A stretch of DNA of 64,000 nucleotides from positions 1,415,314 through 1,479,313 of the forward strand of contig NZ_JACGXN010000001.1 of NCBI RefSeq assembly GCF_014138285.1, in the 5' to 3' direction. The notes under the pieces were generated by a model. It saw only the letters and a list, made by a program, of their open reading frames with translations. It was not told where the DNA came from and searched no databases. Position 1 is the first letter of the stretch. Every line of letters begins with the position of its first letter. This stretch comes from Phyllobacterium myrsinacearum (GTDB lineage: Bacteria > Pseudomonadota > Alphaproteobacteria > Rhizobiales > Rhizobiaceae). The translations under genes and the position numbers were made by a program. This document shows positions 58,322 through 64,000 of this stretch, in pieces.

Positions 58322-60736
58322 TTAACCGCGCAGCACGGCGCCAGTCTGTTTGCCAACGCTTTCGACAATCCGCTTGGTCAGCGCATCGAGATCCTCATCA
58401 TTGAGTGTGCGCTCCTGCGGCTGGATCGCAACTTCAATGGCGACAGATTTCTTGTCCGCACCCAATGACGCGCCCTCGAACAGGTCGAACACCTGCACGC
58501 CGGTGATCAGCTTCTTGTCGCCGGCGAGAGCCGCGCGAACGATCGAAGCCGCATCCACCGACTTGTCGACAACGAATGCAAAATCGCGGCGGACCGTCTG
58601 GAAATCCGACAGGCTCAACGGCGGCTTGGTACGCGTTGCCTTCTGCTTCGGCTCAGGGATCGCGTCGATGTAGATTTCGAATCCGCAGAGCGCGCCCGAC
58701 ACATCAAGTGCTTCCAGCGTCTTCGGATGGAATTCACCGAATGTGCCCAGGATGACCTTTGGTCCAAGCTTGATCGTCCCGGAACGGCCGGGATGATACC
58801 AGGCTGGTCCGCCGCTTTCGATCTGCAGCTTGTCGACCGGCGCACCACAGGCTTCAAGAACCGCAAGGGCATCCGCCTTGGCGTCGAACACGCCAACCAC
58901 CGTCGCGTTTCCAGCCCAGTGACGGCCGGAACCATCCAGCTTGGCCGTGCCGCGACGTATGCCTGCCGCGACCCGCCGCTGGGTTTCCGGTGTATTACCC
59001 TCGTAGGTGCCCGAGACTTCGAACAGGGCAAGATCATTGAACCCGCGATCAGCATTGCGCTGAGCTGCAGCCAAGAGGCTTGGCAACAGCGACGGACGCA
59101 TATCCGACATATCAGCGGCAATCGGATTGGCGAGCTTCAACGAAGGCTGCCCGCCACCGAACAGCTTGGCCTGTTCCTCTGATATGAACGACCATGTGAC
59201 CGCTTCCATCATGCCGCGTGAAGCAAGCGCACGCTTGGCATTGCGGGTGCGGATCTGCAGGGTGGTCAGAATCTTGCCATTGACGACCGTATGGCTTTGC
59301 AGCGGCTGCGGATCAATGCGGTTTACGCCATGAATACGCATGACTTCTTCCACCAGATCGGCCTTGCCATCAACATCCGGGCGCCAGGAGGGAACCAGAA
59401 CATCCACCACCTCGCCTGTACCTTGCGGCTGGAAACCGAGTCGGCTGAGAATATCGAGGCTTGTCTGTACAGGCACTTCGATACCGGTGAGACGCTTGAC
59501 TTCCGCCGCCGGGAATTTCACCGACTTCGGCGTGTAACCCTTGTAGCCGACGACCTGAGCTTCTGAGGGCGTACCGCCACACAGATCAAGGATCATATGA
59601 GTTGCGAGCTCAAGGCCCGGCACCATGAATTCCGGATCGACGCCGCGCTCGAACCGGTAACGCGCATCGGTGATAACACCGAGATTGCGGCCGGTGCGGG
59701 CAATGTTCATCGCATCCCAAAGCGCCGATTCAACCACGACATTGGTGGTGTTTTCGTCACAGCCGGAGTGTTCGCCGCCGAGAACGCCAGCAAGCGACTC
59801 AACGCCTTCCGCATCGGCAATAACACCGATATCGGGGTTCAGCGTATATTCCTTGCCGTTGAGACCGAGGATCGTTTCCCCCTCCCGCGCCCAGCGCACG
59901 GTGAGATTGCCCTTGACCTTGTCGGCGTCGAACACATGCAGCGGACGCCCACGATCGAATGTCATGTAGTTGGTGATATCCACCAGGGCATTGATCGGGC
60001 GCAGGCCGATGGCGATCAGGCGCTGCTGCAGCCATTTCGGGCTTGCGCCATTTTTCACGCCCTTCACGGTCCGCAAGGCGAAGCCTTCGCACATCGGAGC
60101 GCGATCGCCGAAATCGAGCGATACAATGACGGAGGGGCTACCGGCGCCTTTCACAGGTTCGACTGCACCGCTTTTAAGCGTGCCGATGCCTGCCGCAGCC
60201 AGATCACGGGCAATACCGTAAATGCTTGTGCAATCGGGCCGGTTTGGCGTCAGGTTGATTTCGATGACCGGATCATCAAGTCCAGCATAAGCGGCGAAAC
60301 TGGAGCCAACAGGCGCATCGGCAGGCAGATCGATAATGCCGTTGTGCTCGTCCGACATCTGCAATTCGCGTTCGGAGCACATCATGCCATGGCTCTCGAC
60401 ACCGCGAATCTTGCCAACCGAAAGGGTGATGTCGATCCCGGGAACGTAGGCGCCCGGTGCAGCGAATGCGCCGATCAGGCCCGCGCGAGCATTGGGGGCG
60501 CCGCAGACGACCTGCAACGGCTTGCCGTCGCCCGTATCAACGGTGAGCACCTGCAACTTGTCCGCATCCGGATGCCGTGAAGCGGTCAGCACTTTGGCGA
60601 TGACAAAAGGCTTCAGTGCCGCCTTGTCATCCAACGATTCCACTTCAAGACCGATCATGGTCAATGTATCGACGATCTCGCCGAGCGATGCTTCGGTCTC
60701 GAGATGATCTTTCAGCCAGGAGAGTGTGAATTTCAT
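58322..60736 (-). CDS. pheT: Phenylalanine--tRNA ligase beta subunit
   Basis: The beta subunit of the alpha2-beta2 PheRS, with editing and tRNA-binding functions. The 804-residue protein has the N-terminal EMAP/tRNA-binding domain ([20 protein letters not shown]), the B3/B4 editing domain (about 200-380), the B5 domain, the catalytic-like core and the C-terminal anticodon-binding FDX-ACB domain ending [16 protein letters not shown]. The length is normal. It is separated from pheS by a small ASCH gene instead of following it directly. Confidence 0.97.
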   Translation of the reverse strand: MKFTLSWLKDHLETEASLGEIVDTLTMIGLEVESLDDKAALKPFVIAKVLTASRHPDADKLQVLTVDTGDGKPLQVVCGAPNARAGLIGAFAAPGAYVPGIDITLSVGKIRGVESHGMMCSERELQMSDEHNGIIDLPADAPVGSSFAAYAGLDDPVIEINLTPNRPDCTSIYGIARDLAAAGIGTLKSGAVEPVKGAGSPSVIVSLDFGDRAPMCEGFALRTVKGVKNGASPKWLQQRLIAIGLRPINALVDITNYMTFDRGRPLHVFDADKVKGNLTVRWAREGETILGLNGKEYTLNPDIGVIADAEGVESLAGVLGGEHSGCDENTTNVVVESALWDAMNIARTGRNLGVITDARYRFERGVDPEFMVPGLELATHMILDLCGGTPSEAQVVGYKGYTPKSVKFPAAEVKRLTGIEVPVQTSLDILSRLGFQPQGTGEVVDVLVPSWRPDVDGKADLVEEVMRIHGVNRIDPQPLQSHTVVNGKILTTLQIRTRNAKRALASRGMMEAVTWSFISEEQAKLFGGGQPSLKLANPIAADMSDMRPSLLPSLLAAAQRNADRGFNDLALFEVSGTYEGNTPETQRRVAAGIRRGTAKLDGSGRHWAGNATVVGVFDAKADALAVLEACGAPVDKLQIESGGPAWYHPGRSGTIKLGPKVILGTFGEFHPKTLEALDVSGALCGFEIYIDAIPEPKQKATRTKPPLSLSDFQTVRRDFAFVVDKSVDAASIVRAALAGDKKLITGVQVFDLFEGASLGADKKSVAIEVAIQPQERTLNDEDLDALTKRIVESVGKQTGAVLRG

Positions 60737-60757
60737 GATTTCACCCGTTTCTCGATT

Positions 60758-61168
60758 TCAGCGTTTGAGGATTTCGACAAGGCGAAACCGCTCACATAAA
60801 AGTTCCATGTCAGGCGAAAAGCCGCCGTTGCGACGAAAATAGCTCTCGTGATCGCTGCGCCACTCGGCCAGCGTCGCGGAGCCTTCACCCTCGTCACGGG
60901 CGAAAGCCTCATCGACGTCCTCAAACCGGCGATAGGTGATCTCCACCGTTTCGATGATTGCTGCCGGGTTTCCTGCTCCGTCCAGCACCACATCGCGTCG
61001 GCCGACTCTGGGTTTTCCTTCGACATTCTCGTCATAATCACGCACCGAACAACAGGTCGCGGTCTTCTTGCCGGAGAGCACCAGCGCCAGCAATTCATCC
61101 GCAAGTTCGGGTGAATCGCCGAACGCAAAGGTTTCGGCAGCCCGGTACTGTTCGGGAATCCCGGTCAT
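60758..61168 (-). CDS. ASCH domain-containing protein
   Basis: A 136-residue protein of the ASCH (PUA-like beta-barrel) fold. [20 protein letters not shown] contains the LSGKKTAT signature, and [20 protein letters not shown] is the central strand region. E. coli YqfB of this fold is an N4-acetylcytidine amidohydrolase, and others are thought to bind RNA. The start overlaps the pheS stop by ATGA, and pheT begins 21 bases after its end, so it lies inside the pheST operon. Confidence 0.9.
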   Translation of the reverse strand: MTGIPEQYRAAETFAFGDSPELADELLALVLSGKKTATCCSVRDYDENVEGKPRVGRRDVVLDGAGNPAAIIETVEITYRRFEDVDEAFARDEGEGSATLAEWRSDHESYFRRNGGFSPDMELLCERFRLVEILKR

Positions 61169-62247
61169 GCGGTCAGGCCGCCAAACAGGGTTGGCATGTC
61201 GAGCGGTCGGAAGCCGTAATGCTGCAGCCAGCGCACGTCGGCATCGAAGAAGTCGCGCAGATCCGGCATGCCATATTTGAGCATGGCGATGCGATCAATG
61301 CCCATGCCCCAGGCAAAGCCCTGATACTCATCCGGATCAAGCCCGCCGTGCCGCAGAACATTCGGATGAACCATGCCGCAGCCGAGGATTTCCATCCAGT
61401 CCGTACCTTGGCCGAACTTGACCTCGTTTCCGGAACGGTCGCATTGGATATCGACTTCCAGGGAAGGTTCGGTGAACGGGAAGAAGGACGGACGAAAACG
61501 CATCTGCAGGGATGGCACCTCGAAGAAGGCCTTGCAGAATTCTTCCAGAACCCACTTCATGTTGGCGACATTCGCAGTCTTGTCGATGACGAGCCCTTCC
61601 ACCTGATGGAACATCGGTGAGTGGGTCGCATCGGAATCCATGCGATACGTCTTGCCCGGAATGACAATACGAATCGGCGGCTTCTGCTTTTCCATGGTGC
61701 GGATCTGCACCGGACTGGTATGGGTGCGCAGAAGTTTGCGCTCGCCATTCTCATCCGGGTTGAAGAAAAACGTGTCGTGCATCTCCCGCGCCGGGTGGCC
61801 TTCGGGAAAATTCAACGCCGTGAAATTGTAGTAGTCAGTCTCGACGTCGGGGCCTTCAGCGATTGAAAAACCCATATCGGCGAAGATGGCCGTGATTTCA
61901 TCCACCACCTGACTGATCGGATGAATGCGGCCGCGTTCTGTGGGCGCCGTGCGCACCGGCAGGGTGACATCGAGCTTTTCTTTCTCAAGGCGCTCGGTGA
62001 TCGCTGCGTCCTTCAACGTGCTCTTGCGGCTGGTAAGAGCATCCGTGACACGGTTCTTCAAACCATTGATGGCGGGGCCCTGCGTCTGCCGTTCTTCTGG
62101 CGACATGGAGCCCAGCGATTTCAGTTTTTCCGAAATCGAACCCTTCTTGCCAAGCGCGGCAACACGGACGGCCTCGATGGCCGCTTCGTCATCCGCTGCC
62201 TCAATCTGCGCAATCAATACGCTTTCCAACTGTACCAGATCGTCCAT
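61165..62247 (-). CDS. pheS: Phenylalanine--tRNA ligase alpha subunit
   Basis: The catalytic alpha subunit, 360 residues. An N-terminal coiled coil (about 1-90) binds tRNA. Class II motif 2 is seen in [15 protein letters not shown]. The Phe pocket holds FQGLVI-type [11 protein letters not shown] and [10 protein letters not shown], and motif 3 is [14 protein letters not shown]. The ATG at 62247 was preferred, with AGGTGAGA upstream; a GTG 9 bases earlier is an alternative. It heads the pheS-ASCH-pheT unit and follows rplT on the same strand after a terminator. Confidence 0.97.
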   Translation of the reverse strand: MDDLVQLESVLIAQIEAADDEAAIEAVRVAALGKKGSISEKLKSLGSMSPEERQTQGPAINGLKNRVTDALTSRKSTLKDAAITERLEKEKLDVTLPVRTAPTERGRIHPISQVVDEITAIFADMGFSIAEGPDVETDYYNFTALNFPEGHPAREMHDTFFFNPDENGERKLLRTHTSPVQIRTMEKQKPPIRIVIPGKTYRMDSDATHSPMFHQVEGLVIDKTANVANMKWVLEEFCKAFFEVPSLQMRFRPSFFPFTEPSLEVDIQCDRSGNEVKFGQGTDWMEILGCGMVHPNVLRHGGLDPDEYQGFAWGMGIDRIAMLKYGMPDLRDFFDADVRWLQHYGFRPLDMPTLFGGLTA

Positions 62248-62325
62248 GCTTCTCACCTGTTTCGCGTCTTGAGCGACTATGTGATCGTTTCAATGCAGAA
62301 AATTGAACCCATGTAGAAAATTGAA

Positions 62326-62356
62326 AAACCCGCGCCAGCCGAGCCAGCGCGGGTTT
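62326..62356 (-). terminator. Terminator of rpmI-rplT
   Basis: AAACCCGCGC (62326-62335) pairs perfectly with GCGCGGGTTT (62347-62356). The minus-strand product ends TTTTTCAATTTT. It lies 44 bases after the rplT stop and separates it from pheS. Confidence 0.85.
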
Positions 62357-62399
62357 CCCAAGTCTTATTTCCGAATATGCTTTGGGAACGGCGGCTGAC

Positions 62400-62801
62400 T
62401 TAGTGAACAGCGCCTTCAAAAGCATTCGGTGTGGTGTTCTTCAGATATTCGAGTGCCTTCTTGGCGGAAGCCACGAGTGCGCCGAACGCTGCTGGTTCGT
62501 GGATCGCGAGATCCGACAGAACCTTGCGGTCAACCTCGATACCGGACTTGCTCAGACCGTCGATGAAACGGCTGTATGTCAGGCCATGTTCGCGAACGGC
62601 AGCGTTGATACGCTGTGTCCAGAGCGCGCGGAACGTACGCTTCTTGTTCTTGCGGTCGCGGTAAGCGTACTGCTTCGAACGATCGACAGCAGCCTTTGCG
62701 GTCTTGATGGTATTCTTGCGGCGGCCGCGGAAACCCTCAGCCTGCTTCAGAACTTTTTTATGCTTGGCGTGGGACGTAACGCCCCGTTTTACACGTGCCA
62801 T
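62400..62801 (-). CDS. rplT: 50S ribosomal protein L20
   Basis: A 133-residue 23S rRNA-binding and assembly protein. It begins [20 protein letters not shown] with a long basic N-terminal extension, then [19 protein letters not shown] and the globular C-domain. The C-terminus has about 15 residues beyond E. coli L20, as I expect for alphaproteobacteria. L20 represses its own operon in other bacteria by binding the mRNA leader. It follows rpmI after 31 bases. Confidence 0.98.
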   Translation of the reverse strand: MARVKRGVTSHAKHKKVLKQAEGFRGRRKNTIKTAKAAVDRSKQYAYRDRKNKKRTFRALWTQRINAAVREHGLTYSRFIDGLSKSGIEVDRKVLSDLAIHEPAAFGALVASAKKALEYLKNTTPNAFEGAVH

Positions 62802-62832
62802 GATATGATCTCCTTAAAACGTCGCTGTCGGC

Positions 62833-63033
62833 TTAAAGGCCGTTGGGCAAGAACTTCTTCACGATTTTCGCATCGGCATCGGCGAGAACCATTGTGCCAC
62901 GTGCGTCACGAATGAATTTGTTCGAACGTTTGATCATGCCATGGCGCTTGCCAGCGGCGGCGGCTTTAATCTTGCCAGTTCCGGTGATTTTGAACCGTTT
63001 CTTGGCGGCCGATTTGGTCTTCATTTTGGGCAT
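62833..63033 (-). CDS. rpmI: 50S ribosomal protein L35
   Basis: A 66-residue basic protein, [20 protein letters not shown] at the N-terminus and [11 protein letters not shown] at the end, typical L35. AGGAG precedes the ATG. It is the first gene of the rpmI-rplT unit, with its own promoter and a structured leader. Confidence 0.97.
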   Translation of the reverse strand: MPKMKTKSAAKKRFKITGTGKIKAAAAGKRHGMIKRSNKFIRDARGTMVLADADAKIVKKFLPNGL

Positions 63034-63166
63034 TTTGCTACTCCTATTTCTAGGGTTCCTGTCACTCCAGTGGAGTCGGACCCTTCTGATTTCACTTCAG
63101 ACCGACCAAAGTCTGAAAGCATGCAAAACCGCCACGGCATGCCCTGCCGGGCGGTTTGAACGCGGC
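63034..63166 (-). promoter_or_regulatory. Structured leader of rpmI-rplT with attenuator-like hairpin
   Basis: On the minus strand the leader folds a long hairpin at 63126-63157. The outer arms are AAACCGCC/GGCGGTTT and the inner arms CGGCA/TGCCG around GGGCA, followed by TTTTGC. Next come a TCAGAC/GTCTGA hairpin and a CTCCACTGGAG hairpin before the start codon. The first hairpin resembles a weak terminator, so attenuation or L20 autoregulation is plausible. Confidence 0.5.
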
Positions 63167-63195
63167 CTTATACCGAGAAGCCGGAAAAAGCGCAA
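63167..63195 (-). promoter_or_regulatory. Promoter of rpmI-rplT
   Basis: On the minus strand TTGCGC (63195-63190) and TATAAG (63172-63167) are separated by exactly 17 bases. This sigma70-type promoter lies about 135 bases before the rpmI start codon. Confidence 0.65.
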
Positions 63196-63225
63196 CTGTT
63201 GAATCGCTGCCTGTATCTGAAAAAA

Positions 63226-63849
63226 TCAGTAAAAACGAAACAGAACGGGCAGAATGTTGGCCGATTGCAGATATTCCACGAATTCGAGCAACGGGTAGGA
63301 AACAAAAAACACGAGCCCATCGGCCAAGGTCTTGTAGAGCATGGACGACTTGACGCTGAGAACCTCCGCTTCCCGGTACAGCCTCAGTTTCGGGAAGAAA
63401 CGCGGCACGTCGCGCTTGTAGGCAAGGTAGGTTTCACCAAAGTTGGTCTCGAGATAACCTTCTTCGGCAACAATAACGAAATAGAACGCGATATAGCAAA
63501 GCACCGCCAGCGCGAAGGCAACGGTCAGACTGCCGGTCATCATGCCGATGCCAAAAGCGCCCAGGGTGCTGAAGACGTAAAGCGGGTTGCGGCTCATGGA
63601 ATAGGGTCCGAGCCGGACAATCTCCGAACTCTTGCGCCCGCCAATATAGAGCGTGCACCACATGCGGCCGAGAATCGCCAGAACGATCACGCCGATGCCA
63701 AAATCCTCGATATATTCATGCGCCCAATCATTCGACCAGGCAGAACGGACCGTCAGCAAGGCACCGAGAATCAGAAGAATGATCACTGCCAGGGCAATGC
63801 GACGCCGATGCTGGAATCGGGTCATGTCTTTTGCGGAATTCAGCGCCAT
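63226..63849 (-). CDS. Isoprenylcysteine carboxyl methyltransferase family protein
   Basis: A 207-residue membrane protein of the ICMT/PEMT fold. It has helices near residues 17-35, 48-65, 88-128 and 175-195. The SAM-binding core shows GPYSMSRNPLYVFSTLGAFG and EEGYLETNFGETYLAYKRDVPRFFPKL, the conserved family blocks. Bacterial members methylate unknown lipids or isoprenoids. It sits between infC and rpmI, which are usually adjacent, and has the infC terminator just upstream. Confidence 0.87.
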   Translation of the reverse strand: MALNSAKDMTRFQHRRRIALAVIILLILGALLTVRSAWSNDWAHEYIEDFGIGVIVLAILGRMWCTLYIGGRKSSEIVRLGPYSMSRNPLYVFSTLGAFGIGMMTGSLTVAFALAVLCYIAFYFVIVAEEGYLETNFGETYLAYKRDVPRFFPKLRLYREAEVLSVKSSMLYKTLADGLVFFVSYPLLEFVEYLQSANILPVLFRFY

Positions 63850-63876
63850 GGCTTCGTCAGTCCGGTTCGATCAAGA

Positions 63877-63899
63877 CAAAAGCCGCCCGAAGGCGGCCT
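63877..63899 (-). terminator. Terminator of infC
   Basis: Read on the minus strand, GCCGCC-TTCG-GGCGGC forms a stem with a stable UUCG tetraloop, followed by TTTTGTCTT. It lies about 25 bases after the infC stop. Confidence 0.88.
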
Positions 63900-63922
63900 A
63901 TTGTCTCAAATACTGTTCAGTT

Positions 63923-64000
63923 TTAGCGGGGCGCCAGAACCATCATCATCTGGCGGCCTTCAAGTCTTGGCTCAGCCTCAACTTTGGAAATCTCGACTGT
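63923..64000 (-). CDS. infC: Translation initiation factor IF-3, C-terminal end only
   Basis: The last 25 codons before the TAA at 63923 translate to a frame ending EGRQMMMVLAPR, the conserved C-terminus of IF-3. The rest lies beyond the right edge. Confidence 0.9.
   Translation of the reverse strand, partial: TVEISKVEAEPRLEGRQMMMVLAPR

Overview
The window comes from an alphaproteobacterium of the Rhizobiales (Hyphomicrobiales). The gene content looks closest to Phyllobacteriaceae/Brucellaceae. The grounds are a class II (CP4-like) EPSP synthase, a TIGR02300 acidic protein beside aroA-cmk-rpsA, PmtA phospholipid methyltransferase beside dnaJ, an intracellular PHA depolymerase, a NDUFA9-like protein, and CtrA-type TTAA-N7-TTAA boxes. 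Genus assignment is inference. I see no transposase, integrase, phage gene, rRNA operon or CRISPR array. Most of the window is chromosomal housekeeping sequence with catabolic islands set into it.

Layout. 1-6.7 kb: truncated DMT transporter, small membrane protein, tRNA-Ala(GGC), TIGR02300 protein, then aroA - membrane protein - cmk (with a membrane N-terminal extension) - rpsA. 6.8-13.7 kb: a polyol/ketose locus of Zn-dehydrogenase and periplasmic binding protein on the minus strand, then a LacI regulator, a PfkB kinase (tagatose kinase type) and a GatZ/KbaZ-type protein on the plus strand. Two similar LacI-type operators are visible, but no permease or ATPase for the binding protein. 13.8-25.8 kb: NDUFA9-like protein, uppP, GST-queG-SDR (overlapping genes), a second Zn-dehydrogenase, mepA, mgsA-glk, an ABC exporter, dapB and gpmA.

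26-37.5 kb: tRNA-Leu(CAG), a small membrane protein, then a complete hexuronate locus. It holds altronate dehydratase (uxaA), a four-gene ABC importer of the polyamine/ferric-iron type, a mannitol-dehydrogenase-family reductase (uxuB), uronate isomerase (uxaC), a GntR regulator and mannonate dehydratase (uxuA). The three promoter regions each carry the same palindrome TAATATATTA followed by a conserved right flank, which I read as the GntR operator. Together the enzymes take glucuronate and galacturonate to 2-keto-3-deoxygluconate; KDG kinase and aldolase lie elsewhere.

37.5-51.5 kb: RlpA-like protein, gshB, comM, a transglutaminase-like periplasmic protein with two upstream CtrA-like boxes, phaZ, DUF1330, pyrF, an FMN reductase, pmtA, dnaJ, a repeat-rich gap with an orphan acidic gene, and dnaK. 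dnaK and dnaJ are thus split by about 2 kb. 51.5-58.1 kb: M48 protease, Gfo/Idh/MocA oxidoreductase, a LysR/aldo-keto reductase pair, an XRE regulator/membrane protein pair, and an AspH/LpxO-like hydroxylase. 58.3-64 kb: pheT, an ASCH-domain gene, pheS, rplT, rpmI with a structured leader, an isoprenylcysteine-methyltransferase-like gene, and the 3' end of infC, all on the minus strand.

A family of imperfect palindromic intergenic repeats occurs at about 41.1, 48.2-48.5 and 58.2 kb.
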